Assembly (NCBI GenBank): GCA_010645155.1
Contig: CM021321.1
Span: 4,632,488 to 4,696,487, forward strand
Direction of reading: 5' to 3'
Length of the DNA: 64,000 nucleotides
DNA from: Tigriopus japonicus
Lineage: Eukaryota > Arthropoda > Copepoda > Harpacticoida > Harpacticidae
Numbering within the stretch: position 1 is the first letter of the stretch; each line of letters begins with the position of its first letter. Shown here in pieces: positions 43,349 through 54,870 of this stretch. The translations under genes and the position numbers were made by a program. Under the pieces are notes generated by a model. The model did no database searches. It saw nothing but the letters and a program-made list of their open reading frames with translations, and was not told the origin of the DNA.

Positions 43349-43994
43349 GGCTGAGTTGGATTCGCGGAACACTAAAAGAATCACGTGGTGAAAATTGCCT
43401 TGAACTATCTATGTTGAGGCGTGAGCAACTAGTTCAAGCTGAGCGAAGAGCAGATTAAAACCATGAGCAAACTGGCCATGCGTGCAGAACCAGTTAGTTA
43501 TGTTGAGGGTGGGAATTTTTTTTGTACCAAAGAGGGAACGAATTCACAATAACAGCTATCAAAAGTTTCGCACAAAAACCGGCTTGCAGAAAAAGGTCAA
43601 ACATCGCAAAGAAACTCAAATCAATGAGAAATGCACAAGACGCATTTCACCTCGGTTGTTCAAATGCATTTTTCTTTTAGGTTTGATTTTGCAAAACGAG
43701 AAGAAGAAACGCCCTATCTTATGGGGATCATCGGATTTCTCCTCGATTTGGGAATACAGTAAAAGCTGGATATGGAAACACTCGTTTTAAGAAAAAATAT
43801 TGATGTAGATGTAAGAAAAATATTGGTGTTGACTGTAAAAATTATATATTTTTAGGTGCCTGTAATTGCATTCCTAAAATCTGAGAAGGCCAATCTTCAC
43901 TAGGACTGTCACTACTTTTTGTGATGAGTAAAATCAGATTCATTATTTCATGCAGGACACTTTTACAAAAATTGCATAATCTCAATCAACATTT

Positions 43995-44106
43995 TATAGG
44001 ATTAAGGCTGAAACCGCAAAAATGCGAAAACAAAGGTGAAAAGTGCATAAGGCAAAAAATGAGTCTGTGATACCAATGATGTTCTTGCGCTTTTTACCCG
44101 TCCCTA
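43995..44106 (-). repeat. Single end of an hAT-type element
   Basis: Read from 44106 on the minus strand it begins TAGGGACGGGTAAAAAGCGC, like the terminus of the element at 5969-7230, followed by AAAATGCG and AAGTGCA words. The other end and a duplicated flank were not found, so it is a truncated copy. Confidence 0.5.
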
Positions 44107-44138
44107 CTGATAAGACTTTGATGCCTTTGGTAATTTGG

Positions 44139-44144
44139 TTTATT
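44139..44144 (-). terminator. Likely poly(A) signal of HMG20
   Basis: AATAAA on the minus strand, 19 bp past the stop codon. Confidence 0.5.
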
Positions 44145-44162
44145 TGCACACAACATGACTGT

Positions 44163-45134
44163 TCATAATTCAGCTTTAACGGCTTCAGAATTGGAAGTTT
44201 GTGCATAGTTGAGCTGAGCGAAACATCCTCTGACTTGTCCGATTAGAGCTTCAGATTTGGGGATGGACTTCTCTACCATCATTTTATGAAGTTTCCGCAT
44301 GAATTGCTCCACATTATCCATGGTCACGGGCTCCTTTTCTCCTCGTGGGATTTCACCCTTTAACGATTGAACGACGGCCGATTTCAGGGCATCCACGTGA
44401 GACATGATCAATGAGGAGTTCTGATTTTGCAAATTGGTTTCCATCTCCAACTTCCCAATGGCCGACTTCATAGTCTCCACATGTTTCCCAAGGACAGCGT
44501 TCTGTTCTTCCATCTCACCCACTTGTTTCTTCAACTGTCTAAGCTCACCCTCACGGGCTTTATTGAATTCCAAGAACTCCTCCGTAAAGATGGGCAAGTC
44601 CAGACCGTTGCTCTCATCCCTCGAATCATCGTCCACAGGGGGTGGAGCAGATTTGGCCGCCAATTTCTCTGCCTTCTTACTCTTCTTTTTAGGTGGAGCT
44701 CCACCTCCTCCACTTGCTCCTTCTTTGGCTTCTTTCTCCTTCCTTTCGATGGTTTCGAGGTGTTTCTTGTACTCTTCGGTGCCTTGATACTCGCTGAATT
44801 CTTTGTTGTAACGCTCCTTGTCTTGCTCGGCTTTCTCATGATATCGCTGCTTCTCTTCCGCCCCCAATGTTGACCATTCTCCGGCCAATTTCTTGCTGAT
44901 GTCGGCAAATGAAATATCCGGTTGCTCTTTCCGGAGAGATTCCCGTCGATCATTGAGAAAGTGGACGTATCCACTCAAGGGTTGCTTGGGCGCTCCCGGA
45001 GCCTTGAGATAACGCTTCTTGCCCTTGGGCCAACCCCGATTCTTATTCGAATCGTCCCCGACTTGAGATGCGTTGTGGTCGCCGTTTGTCTTGGCCATCT
45101 TTTCCGTTTTAGTTGAGGAAGTTGCCGCATCCAT
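44163..45134 (-). CDS. HMG-box protein HMG20 (BRAF35/iBRAF-like)
   Basis: Encodes 323 residues in one exon. HMG20A/B are chromatin proteins tied to the LSD1-CoREST corepressor and to control of neuronal genes. The basic segment GWPKGKKRYLKAPGAPKQPLSG leads into one HMG box at about 50-118 (YVHFLNDRRE, FADISKKLAGEW, YHEKAEQDKERY). A Lys-rich linker with a Gly tract and PPKKKSKK follows. A coiled coil lies at about 185-245 (FLEFNKAREGELRQLKKQV), and a conserved C-terminal helix region ends before residue 323. The ATG at 45134 was chosen; the frame is open four codons further up but starts with TTG. It lies head to head with Beclin-1, with 419 bp between start codons. AATAAA is at 44139-44144. 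Confidence 0.93.
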   Translation of the reverse strand: MDAATSSTKTEKMAKTNGDHNASQVGDDSNKNRGWPKGKKRYLKAPGAPKQPLSGYVHFLNDRRESLRKEQPDISFADISKKLAGEWSTLGAEEKQRYHEKAEQDKERYNKEFSEYQGTEEYKKHLETIERKEKEAKEGASGGGGAPPKKKSKKAEKLAAKSAPPPVDDDSRDESNGLDLPIFTEEFLEFNKAREGELRQLKKQVGEMEEQNAVLGKHVETMKSAIGKLEMETNLQNQNSSLIMSHVDALKSAVVQSLKGEIPRGEKEPVTMDNVEQFMRKLHKMMVEKSIPKSEALIGQVRGCFAQLNYAQTSNSEAVKAEL

Positions 45135-45553
45135 GACGAGAACCAACGAGAAAAAAAATCGATACTGATGCTAAAAGAAAGCCAAGAGCGATTTGTTCGG
45201 ACAAAATCAATCGCTTTATCCGTTCAATGGAGCGATATTATATACAAGTTTCACAGACGATTTTCACTACCTCACAAGGGAGATTAGTCCTATATTAGAA
45301 AGATGTTAATATTTTGTTTGAAACGACAAACAAGTGAAACAACCACAACACGTCAACAGCTGATATCCAAAGCAAAGAGTCTCAGTCATTCTTGTAATCA
45401 TGTCGAGATTTTTAATCTACTAGGAGGAACCCGGATTTTGCTCAAGTTTAAAGGTATTAAGAACTTTAAAAAAAGGACATTCCGGTTGTGAGGCTTTCAT
45501 AAGTGATATCGAAAAAAAACGAGGCCAAGTTTCTAAAACCCAATTTCAAGGAA
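45135..45553. promoter_or_regulatory. Shared divergent promoter region, HMG20 and Beclin-1
   Basis: The start codons of two divergently transcribed genes are only 419 bp apart, so their promoters must share this stretch unless upstream exons exist. No TATA box at a convincing place was seen for either. Confidence 0.5.
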
Positions 45554-46936
45554 ATGGCCTCTGCCCCTGTGAGAGCCATGTCCGCAATGTCCGCCCAATC
45601 CTCGAGGCTGAGTTCCCGCCCGGTTTCGGATCCGGAGGACAGGCTAGCCTTCTTTTCCTGCCAGCAATGTATGCAATCCATTCGGATTCACCCCTCTTTT
45701 TACACGATGAACGAGCACACTTTGGCCGAATTGAGCCTGCCTCCCGTGAACCCGATTCCTCAGTTTGATTTTGAAAGGGCTCGTCGGGAAGCGGATGAGG
45801 TGGGTCACGAGATTCACGGCGTGGCCCCGCCTCTACGCTTGGCCGATTCCCACACCCATGGATTTACGTTTGTCGATGAGCAAGGAGACAATGTGAATCT
45901 GAGTCGTAAAATGCGGGAGACTGCCTTGCTCTTTGATATGCTCTCGGAATCCGGAGAGGTGGATCACCCGTTGTGCGAAGAATGTGCGGATAATCTGCTC
46001 GAGGCCATGGATCAGAAGCTCCGAGTGGCCGAGGAAGAAGCCCAAGAATATAAAGCATATCTGGAGAAGCTCGAGGGCGAAACCGAGGACGACAACCACA
46101 TTCAGGCCTTGGAAAAAGAGCTGGAAACCTTGGAGATCAAGGAAAAGACCCTTCGCGATGAACTTTCGAGGCTTAGCGAGGAAACCAGCAAGGCCGAAAG
46201 TGAGCTCGAAAGAGAAATGCAGGCCAAGAAAGTGATAGTGGAACAAGAGCAGAAGTACTGGAAGGAGTACTCCAAGTTTAACCGTGAGATGCTACTTAAC
46301 GAGGATGAGAGTAGGACCGTGGATTGCCGTTTAAAGTACACCGAAAGTCAGTTGGAAAAACTCAAGCGACTCAACATTTACAATGCCACGTTCGAGATCT
46401 GGTACACGGACCATTTTGGAACAATCAACGGCTTACGTTTGGGTCGATCGCCTTCCAAGCCCGTGGATTGGAATGAGATCAATGGAGCTTGGGGCCACAC
46501 GGCCTTACTTTTGTGGTGCTTGGCCAAGGCCATTCAAATGGACGCATTCCAACGGTATCAACTCGTGCCCTTCGGGAATTTCTCGTATTTGAAGCAACTC
46601 TCCGATGACAAGACCTTGCCGCTTTATGGAGCGGGCGGATTCCGCATGATTTTCGATTCGAAATTTGACCAAGCCATGGTGGCTTTCCTCGATTGTCTGC
46701 AACAATTTGGGGTTGAGGTCGAGAACCATGGCTTCCACTTGCCTTACGAAATGGAACGTGGAAAGATCAAGGACAACAACACCAACAATTGGTACCCAAT
46801 CAAGCTGCAATTTAACTCGGAAGACTCGTGGACCAAGGCACTCAGATACATGCTCACTAATTTGAAGTGGGGCTTGGCCTTCGTGTGCACCAAACAGGGC
46901 CTTCCTCAAGAGCCAACCAAGAATAACTCGTCATGA
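45554..46936 (+). CDS. BECN1: Beclin-1 (Atg6), autophagy regulator
   Basis: Encodes 460 residues in one exon; human Beclin-1 has 450. It is a core subunit of the class III PI3-kinase (VPS34) complexes that start autophagy and sort endosomes. Two CxxC pairs that frame the N-terminal region are present (C36/C39 and C141/C144, CEEC). Between them is the BH3-like helix LSRKMRETALLFDML (116-130), which binds Bcl-2 proteins. A long coiled coil runs from about 150 to 255. The evolutionarily conserved (BARA) domain fills the rest, with FEIWYTDHFGTINGLRLG, VDWNEINGAWGHTALLL, YQLVPFGNFSYL and FNSEDSWTKALRYMLTNLKW. The ATG at 45554 was chosen; an in-frame GTG lies further up. It is convergent with RRP41 62 bp downstream. 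Confidence 0.97.
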   Translation: MASAPVRAMSAMSAQSSRLSSRPVSDPEDRLAFFSCQQCMQSIRIHPSFYTMNEHTLAELSLPPVNPIPQFDFERARREADEVGHEIHGVAPPLRLADSHTHGFTFVDEQGDNVNLSRKMRETALLFDMLSESGEVDHPLCEECADNLLEAMDQKLRVAEEEAQEYKAYLEKLEGETEDDNHIQALEKELETLEIKEKTLRDELSRLSEETSKAESELEREMQAKKVIVEQEQKYWKEYSKFNREMLLNEDESRTVDCRLKYTESQLEKLKRLNIYNATFEIWYTDHFGTINGLRLGRSPSKPVDWNEINGAWGHTALLLWCLAKAIQMDAFQRYQLVPFGNFSYLKQLSDDKTLPLYGAGGFRMIFDSKFDQAMVAFLDCLQQFGVEVENHGFHLPYEMERGKIKDNNTNNWYPIKLQFNSEDSWTKALRYMLTNLKWGLAFVCTKQGLPQEPTKNNSS

Positions 46937-46960
46937 AGATCATTAGGTTGATGTATTCTT

Positions 46961-46966
46961 TTTATT
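46961..46966 (-). terminator. Likely poly(A) signal of RRP41
   Basis: AATAAA on the minus strand 33 bp past the RRP41 stop codon, inside what should be the Beclin-1 3' UTR. Confidence 0.55.
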
Positions 46967-46998
46967 CAAGTCATTAACACGCGTACGAAACAAATCAA

Positions 46999-47775
46999 CT
47001 AATTAGCTTCCCAACCCAAAAGCGACCCGCCTTTTGTCACATGAGCTCGGACCTCTTTGTCCAGAATGTGATAAATGTTTTGACAGCCCTCCATGGCCAA
47101 GTCCATGACTTTTTCGAGATGATCCACGTGAAAGCGTTGCGACATCTCCAACAAAACAATCTCGCCGGATTTGGCCAACACGGCCACGGTGAGTTCGGGT
47201 CCACCCGTGGTACTTTCCAGATTATTGATATCCACCACGGGTCGATCATTCATTAAACTAGCCGTGCAAGCGCACACGTAATCCTTCATGGGAATGCCGG
47301 CGTCAATCAGAGCCAAAGTGGCGGCATTGACGCAAGCGCAATAATTGCCGCCATCCGCTTGGAGGACTTCCACATAGACATCGATTTGCGATCGCGGGTA
47401 CAACTCGGTCTTAATGGCGGCTTGAAACGTCTGTCGAAGATGCATGGACATCTCTTGGGACTTGCGATCACCGCGAGGTCGTCGTTTGCGTTCTCCGGAA
47501 CTGAAAACCGCCGTCGAATACTGGCAATTGATCACGGCGTGGTCATTGGAGGCGTTGGCGGAGGGCGTGGGGCGGGAGGCACCGCCCGTACCGTAGCGAT
47601 AGATCTCATGGGGTCCGTAGACGGCGGCTAACACTTTGGTGTTGCCTTGCTCGAGGTAAGCTGATCCATCGGCTTGACCAAACACGCCGAGTTTGCATTG
47701 GATGCGTCGGAGTTCGTCGGCTTTGCGGCCGTCTAAACGGAGATTCTGTTCAGATAGAAGCTCGTATCCGGCCAT
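46999..47775 (-). CDS. EXOSC4: Exosome subunit RRP41 (EXOSC4)
   Basis: Encodes 258 residues in one exon; human EXOSC4 has 245. RRP41 is an RNase PH-fold subunit of the hexameric ring of the RNA exosome, which guides RNA to catalytic subunits. The N-terminal LRLDGRKADELRRI and GSAYLEQGNTKVLAAVYGP, the middle LYPRSQIDVYVEVLQADGG and the final VMDLAMEGCQNIY match the family throughout. A slightly longer loop (TPSANASNDH) accounts for the greater length. In animals this subunit is usually inactive as an enzyme. Its AATAAA on the minus strand at 46961-46966 lies only 25 bp past the stop codon of Beclin-1, so the two transcripts probably overlap at their 3' ends. Confidence 0.97.
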   Translation of the reverse strand: MAGYELLSEQNLRLDGRKADELRRIQCKLGVFGQADGSAYLEQGNTKVLAAVYGPHEIYRYGTGGASRPTPSANASNDHAVINCQYSTAVFSSGERKRRPRGDRKSQEMSMHLRQTFQAAIKTELYPRSQIDVYVEVLQADGGNYCACVNAATLALIDAGIPMKDYVCACTASLMNDRPVVDINNLESTTGGPELTVAVLAKSGEIVLLEMSQRFHVDHLEKVMDLAMEGCQNIYHILDKEVRAHVTKGGSLLGWEAN

Positions 47776-48938
47776 TTCAACCTTTTTCAGAATAAGGTGG
47801 TAGAATGAAAAGATAGATGGAAGGAAGGAAGTGTTTTTTTAGGTTTTCATGCTTTGGTCTCCCACGTTTCGTGTTTGTTTTGATCTCGGTTTATTTAGTT
47901 CATGTGCAGAGGATTTTCAGGGTGTCTTGAACATGAAAAGGGTAAAATAAAAATGTGCTAATTCAAATCAATGCTAGAGGTTCTGTTTGAAATCGATCAA
48001 TTTATTCCTAAATATGCGAGACTTATTCAGTTTTAGCGTCTAAAAGCAAAGCCGAAAAATTTGAATACAACCTCAACAATTCAATGGTATCTGAGAAAGC
48101 TGAAATTTTCCATTAAGGTGCAACTCTCTAGTACAAATAGGACGAGAGATTTTCCAAAAGCGTTTTTTTCTTTCAAAAAATATCTCACTTTGATTGAATG
48201 ATACCTTTATTCCTACTTGTCAACTAAAGAAGGACGTGGTCCCATGAGCTTCTTCATTATCAACCTTTGTCGGTCCCTCCGAAGTTACTTACCTCGGTCT
48301 CGCTCCCGCCCTCTAGCGGTCGAATGCTCAATTGCCCGGGCTAATGGCAGCCGGCCGCTCAGCCCCAAACAGCCTCGTTCAACCCGCATTCTAGGTGACC
48401 CTCTCTCTTCCTGTCCGCTGGCTCGAGCTAGATCCCGAATACAAGTCCTTTTCAACCCATATATCATGCTTCAATAAACACAACTCGCTTTTTTTACCAC
48501 TGTTTTGTCCCTAAAAGTCTTCTTTTCTCATGTTTTTCATTACCAGTCCAAAAATAATCACTCCAAATATCGTCACCCTGTCCATTCTTTGATCCGACCA
48601 GCCCAAATCAGCCCCAGGCCTTGCTCAACTTCTGAGCTGAGTGCATGCGTGCTATCTTTCTGACTGAGCAGACCTCTCTCTCTCTCTCCCAATTTCTAAA
48701 ATCCATCCAATCCCGTGAAGATCAGTCTTCGTCAGGCCAGAGGAAACCGTGAAACCCGTTCGAGCTACCCGTGAGTGACGCACACTATTCCCGGAATCTC
48801 CGCCTCCAATCTGATCATCACTAGAGAGAGAACGAACGCCAGCCCCTAGTGATTTACGTGGATCGATCAGTCGATCGCGGACAAAGTTAGATTGGTTGGT
48901 TGGTTCGTTCACTCGTCGGGTGTGCTTCTACGTTGGCC
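47776..48938. other. Spacer between divergent RRP41 and PP2A-A genes
   Basis: Nothing coding was recognised. The right third is C/T-rich with a (CT)n tract at 48672-48690 and is probably the promoter and 5' UTR of the PP2A-A gene. Confidence 0.45.
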
Positions 48939-51900
48939 ATGTCGGGCGGAGGCGTGTCCGATGGAAATCCGGCCGGATCGGATGACTCGCTCTATCCGAT
49001 TGCCGTTCTCATTGACGAACTCCGCAACGAGGATGTTCAGGTGAGATTAACGGCAAAAAAAGAGACCCCATTAACGAGAATGACGAGCGTAAGGTCGAGA
49101 AAATTGGGGATATCCGATTAGTTTGGGGTCAGATTTGTGAGAAGAAAGGCCGGGGTTTGGATAACTTTTCTGAAGAGTTTTTCAGATGTGTTCTAAAGGA
49201 ACCTCGAAACGTTAGTGACCGTGAAAAATATGTTAAGGTTAGGATTCATTTGAACTGATTAGCGGAATGCGCGTAAACCGAGAGAAGAAGGCCGATGGAT
49301 TTCAGGTAATTCGTATCATCTTCGCCTAAGACATGGTATGCGTTTTACCCTGGGGGTTTCGAAGTCGTCATTTGGGACCTAAAACTCAATGTCCGCTAGT
49401 ATTTGCTCAAGCTTCCGAATAAAGAAGCTCCCGGGGGGAAAAGCGTCAACTTAACACGAGCGACAGTAGCTTACACGTCCCAAAGTGTATGATGTACTTA
49501 TAAAGCTCATCAAAGCACTAAAAACACCACGCCAAATAAGATGACCTTGACATCAAACGAATGACTTCCTGTCCAAGAAGAATTATGAGCAAAATGAACT
49601 CAATTAAAGCTGGTGATTCGGAAATGTAGCATAGGAGCGGATGTTATTTGGATGCGTCGATTGAACGAAATGCGATAAACGATCGCATGGGCTCATTCTC
49701 GGTGTGGCAATTTTTTTTGGAATGTTCATCCGTGTAAAGAACGATTGCCGTTTTATAGAATCTAATGTCATTTTCGATTGTCTTTAATTTCAGTTACGTT
49801 TGAATTCGATCAAAAAATTGAGCACTATCGCTTTGGCGTTGGGTGTGGAACGGACGCGTTCCGAGTTGATTCCGTTCTTGACGGACACGATCTACGACGA
49901 GGATGAGGTCCTTTTGGCCCTGGCCGAGCAGCTGGGCACCTTCACGCCCCTAGTGGGCGGAGCGGAGCATGTCCATTGTCTGCTCCCGCCTCTCGAATCT
50001 TTAGCTACGGTGGAAGAAACGATTGTGCGCGATAAGGCCGTGGAAAGCTTGCGCATCATTGCCGAAGAGCACTCACCCGCGGATCTCGAGGCCCATTTTG
50101 TGCCCTTGGTCAAGCGTCTCGCTACGGGCGATTGGTTCACGTCCCGCACTTCAGGCTGCGGACTTTTTGCCGTGGCCTATGCCCGCGTCTCTTCGAACGT
50201 GAAAGGTACGTACATGGAAAACCGAGACCGTTACAGTTTAATGGGAGGGAGGTTTGAAATTTCTTCTTCTCTTCGTTTAGCCGATTTGCGGAGTCTATTT
50301 AGGAACCTTTGCCAAGATGACACACCCATGGTGAGGCGCGCTGCCTCGGGCAAATTGGGAGAATTTGCTAAGGTGGTCGAGGTCGAGTTCTTGAAGTCCG
50401 ATCTTATTCCGATGTTCATTAATCTGGCCATGGACGAGCAGGCAAGTGTTTTACTGATCGAGTATCATCCTAGTAGTAATTACTATTCCAAGTGATAGTA
50501 ATAATCCATGTGCTCATAATTAAATGAAAATGAGAGCTCCTTCTGCCAATAGTTTTTATCATCAATTTTTTGACGTATTTTTCAAACACCACCGAGCAAA
50601 TTAACAAGATTCTGGCCTGTACTAAAAGTGCGTGCAGTCATTTGAATCGAAGGCTTGGCTTTCTCAAAAAAACAGTAAAAGGTTAAAGAAAATCATCAAT
50701 ATTAAGACTAGATCAACATTTCTTAAGGATAAGTTATCACAACCTAATCATGGATATTTAGAAACCTAAACAGGTTACACTTTAACCTTCCAAAGCAATT
50801 TGAACATGACAATTGTAAACCTCTTTCAGGACTCTGTTCGACTTTTGGTGGTTGAATCTTGCGTATCCATCTCGTCCCTGCTTCAAGCTGAAGATGTGGA
50901 ACAACTAGTGATGCCCACTTTGCGGAACTGCGCCGAAGACAAGTCTTGGCGAGTCCGATACACGGTGGCGGAGAAATTCACGGCACTTCAGAAAGCAGTG
51001 GGACCGGAGATTACCAAGACCGACTTGGTCCAAGCTTTTCAGGTACCTAACCTTTCCATTCATAGTTTCCCTTAGAGGAAAACTCGAGGAACATTTTCGA
51101 ACGTATGATGATTGATTGATTGATTTCCATTCAGAGCTTGTTGAAGGATTGTGAGGCTGAGGTTCGAGCAGCTGCCGCCCACAAGGTCCGAGATTTCTGC
51201 CAGGCCTTGGACCCCAGTGTTCAAGAGTCTGTGATTATGAACAACGTGCTTCCGTGCGTAAAGGAATTGGTCGTGGACGCTAACCAGCATGTCAAGTCCG
51301 CCCTCGCTTCTGTCATCATGGGACTCTCGCCCATTCTTGGCAAGAACAAGTGAGTTGATCGTGGAAATGATTTGTGTACAGGCCCTCTTCGATTTTGAAA
51401 ATTAGAGGTTTCATTGGCATATAAAATAGACGTCAAAGAACTTGATCAATTGATATATTGCTTGAATGCTTGAACAAAAATGGCACAAGGCATTTGAACT
51501 TTAGTTCATTAATGTTGATTTTCAATTCGATAGAGTAATTAAGGTCTCAAGAGGATTTTCAATTTTCCAAGTGGTTCCTTTATCTCTCTTTCCACTTAAT
51601 AAATCGGGAACACAAGCGCATCTATTGTTTTGGAAATTTTAAGGGATTATGAATTCCTCGAATGAAGTTGCGCTCCGTGTTTTTTTTTGAGCAATCCTTG
51701 TTATGTCTCAACATGCCTGATCAAAACCCATCTCTTTTATTTTAGTACCATCGAGCACCTGTTGCCCTTGTTTTTGAATCAGCTCAAAGATGAGTGCCCC
51801 GAGGTCCGCTTAAATATCATTTCCAATCTGGATTGCGTAAACGAGGTGATCGGCATTCAACAGCTCTCGCAGTCGTTGTTGCCAGCCATCGTTGAATTAG

Positions 51901-53234
51901 CAGAGGACTCGAAATGGCGAGTCCGCTTGGCTATCATCGAGTACATGCCCCTTTTGGCCGGACAACTGGGTGTGGAGTTCTTCGACGAGAAATTGAATGC
52001 CCTCTGCATGACCTGGCTCATTGATCACGTGTTTGCCATCCGCGAAGCCGCTACCAATAACTTGAAGAAATTGGTGGAACAATTTGGAACTGACTGGGCC
52101 CAACAAACCATCATTCCCAAGGTGGTGGCCATGGCTCGAGATCAGAACTACTTGCATCGCATGACTTGTCTCTTCTGTATCAATGTAAGTACATCGATCG
52201 GGAGGACCTTTTGTGCAATTCAGTGCAATCGCTAGGTACGAGCGAGGAGAGGAAGTAATTTCGTCTCTCGCTTCACTGAAGGGAAAGCTGAACTCTTTTG
52301 TCAACACGTCCTTATTCGAAGAAAAAGAAGAAATCGCGACCTTCTTCTCGTTCTTTTCCATGTAGATTGAATTTAAGACGGTTGAAAGCAATTTCAACTG
52401 AAAGTTTCTGCTGAGCATGGTGAGGTTTTCAAGGTACCAAATTAGTCGGTTGTCAACCACACACCCTAATTCAAATTCACTCGGACTTTATTCCCGGTGA
52501 GACCAAGTCTATTCAAATCTTTGCGAAGAATGCAAACTCGTAGAAGGTCACAATTTCAAAGAGCTATTGAGCTGAGAGTACACAGGGTAGTCCGTGTTAA
52601 ACATACCCTAAACTTTAGCAGATAGTTGTGACAAATTTAGAAGTCAAAGAGACTCTTTGGTTAAGAAATACGAAAGGTAGAGGCGTTTGCCAGCCACTTG
52701 TTTTTTATCGTCTGAGATATGAAGTCACTATTTGGCCTTGTAATGTGTTGTCAAAGAGGGGATGATTTTCCAGAAAAGAGTGTGTTTACAAAATTTTAGT
52801 TTCAGACAGAAGAAGCCAATCAATTTCGCCAAGAGTTGCATTGAGTATACCTTATGATGTTTCTTTGTGTTCCGAGTAGTTCTTTTTAGGCACCTTAAAT
52901 GCGCATGACCCTGTGCTTAAGGGCTTTCGTCTCGTTTTAAATTTTCTCGTTCATAAACTAACATGCGACTTGGCTATTTTTGGCTTAGGTATTGGCCGAG
53001 GCTTGTGGCGCAGACGTGATTGAAAGGCAGATGCTTCCCACCGTACTCAACATGGCCAATGACAGCGTGGCCAATGTGCGGTTCAATGTGGCCAAAACCC
53101 TGAGTGTGGTGGCTCCCAAATTGAACGCCTCGTGTTTCTCGTCGCAAATCAAGCCTGCTTTGAACAAATTAACCGAGGACACCGACTTTGATGTGAGATA
53201 TTACGCTTCGGAAGCGTCCATGGGTAAGAATTGA
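48939..53234 (+). CDS. Pp2A-29B: PP2A 65-kDa scaffold subunit A (PPP2R1)
   Basis: Seven exons join in frame: 48939-49040, 49794-50205, 50281-50441, 50830-51042, 51135-51349, 51746-52184 and 52989-53234. They give 595 residues if the frame is read to the stop at 53234; the human protein has 589. This subunit is a horseshoe of 15 HEAT repeats that holds the PP2A catalytic C subunit and the variable B subunits. The sequence follows the human protein throughout, for example [45 protein letters not shown] and NYLHRMT.LFCIN. Intron 3 starts with GC instead of GT (GAGCAG/GCAAGT). At the end, ATGG/GTAAGA could be a donor to a further short exon coding the usual last seven residues or so; the alternative is the four-residue ending MGKN. 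Confidence 0.96.
50442..50829 (+). other. GC-AG intron in the PP2A-A gene
   Basis: The exon must end at GAGCAG because the next residues DSVRLL begin the following exon and match the conserved DEQDSVRLL. The intron therefore begins GCAAGT and ends TTTCAG. The rest of the donor matches the consensus well, as is typical of GC donors. Confidence 0.85.
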
Positions 53235-54870
53235 TCGCCTTGGATTTTCCATCGATCTAAGGATCTTGAACTAATTCGAAACCATCGATTTGCAGTATGT
53301 GCTTAGTAGAGGACGTTGAATGAAATGGGGTTCCGTGTAGACGAATCGCATCCACATAACCGGATGAAATCAGCAATGCTATCAGCATCATCATCATGAA
53401 CAACACCATCACCACCCTTACGACAGCAACAAGTGCTTTTGGTTTAACTTGTAGCAGCATACTAGACTTGATAACATTTGTGTCTGTTCTACTTCACTCA
53501 CTCTGGTAAACAACATTTATAAAAAATACTATCTTTAACATGCGAACCGCCATCGTCGTCATTACTTCCTTCGGTATCATAAAATTAGTTTATGTCCCTA
53601 CTTTAGTGTATAATGATCCCCCTCCTTCGTCCCTCTTTCGATGAGCTATATTGTCAATTAATCATTAACACTAATATTATCCCGTAAAATTGTTCATTTG
53701 GAGGGGCACGATGGCAAAAATCATCATCCCTATTCTTTTGTATTGGCGCGTCCTGTAAATTGGAACAAAAAGATTCAATTCATCTCCTCGCCCCTTTCAC
53801 ATTGAAGCTTTGTGATGGCGTTCGATGATCACTCTACCCCCTCTAGAAAACACTCTATTGAATGGACTGGGGACTTCGTATTTACGTTTGTGTTTAATAA
53901 ACATTGCCATTCTATTTGACAAAAAATACATCCCGATACATCCCAAAATGTTGAGTTGGACAGCTCTATTCCATGTTAAACTATTTCCTAAGAAAGGATC
54001 AAAGGCAGCCACAACATCAGATAAGAAAGAAACCTATATCGATTTCAATTTGAAGCTGCCTTTGGTGAAAGGGTGAGACTTGTTCCAGAGGTTATCAAAA
54101 CATGCCGATCTCTTTCATGGTCCCTTTTGGTCTTGAAAATGGTTCAAGTGAGCGTGAGGCTCAATTTAAAACGCTCACGTTTCAAGGTGGAACGAAAAAA
54201 ACTTGTTTGCGAGGCATGGGTGATGACTTGGTTCCCATTTGCTGGAATGCCGCATACCTGAAACAAAACTTTTGTGTGAAGGTCAAGAGGCCCTCGAAAT
54301 CTTGTTATTCTTTTATAGCAAGTTGGCACTCAGTGGTGCTGAGAAGAATGATGGAGTACATCGTTGATCAAGACCATGTGCCTTTTGCTAGTGACTAGCT
54401 TTTGTTATGAACTTCTCTCTCTCTTTCTCAAAAGCCATCTATTCTTATTGACTCCCATATTTTTTAAGAAAAAAGAATATTATTAAGATTCTATTGATTC
54501 AAAAGGTCCTTAACTTCAAGAGGTAATGTTACATGCACTTTTCAACTTCAATGTCTTGCCAAATTTGGCTTTTCAAAAAGGCTGCCCCTTAAAAAATGAA
54601 CCATTTGTGCGATAGATGGCAGAACTATGAAAACAGTTTCAAAGTTAATGACGGGTCCTTGAAAGCGTTAATTCAAAGTTTGCCAATGGATTGCTTAAAA
54701 GCGGATTCTTTCCTCGATTTTTTTGTGAAAAAAGGTTATTGGTTGTGATAATATCGTTTTGCAAACTAAAAATAACTGATGGACATTTTTCAATGTTTTT
54801 ATAAATTTGTCTGATCGAAAATTCATTCTATTCCCTTGTAATCTGAATTGATCACTTACAAATTGCACAA
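53235..54870. other. 3' flank of PP2A-A and spacer, no gene recognised
   Basis: Two small open frames, 54102-54398 on the plus strand (98 codons, from an ATG) and about 53797-54012 on the minus strand (no ATG), have no recognisable domain. CAT-rich simple sequence lies near 53382-53415. The 3' UTR and perhaps a last PP2A-A exon must be within the left part. Confidence 0.4.

Noticed and set aside
48290..48480. Possible tRNA gene in the GC-rich stretch near RRP41
   Set aside because: No A-box/B-box pair or cloverleaf could be found by eye.
51897..52460. 187-codon minus-strand ORF across a PP2A-A exon and intron
   Set aside because: Antisense shadow of the conserved HEAT-repeat exon.
53797..54012. 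71-codon minus-strand frame with a hydrophobic stretch
   Set aside because: It starts at GTG, has no upstream ATG in frame and matches no small-protein family I know. An acceptor-like AG precedes it, so it could be an exon, but there is no further evidence.
54102..54398. 98-codon plus-strand ORF after PP2A-A
   Set aside because: It has a proper ATG but no recognisable domain or splice partner; unsupported.
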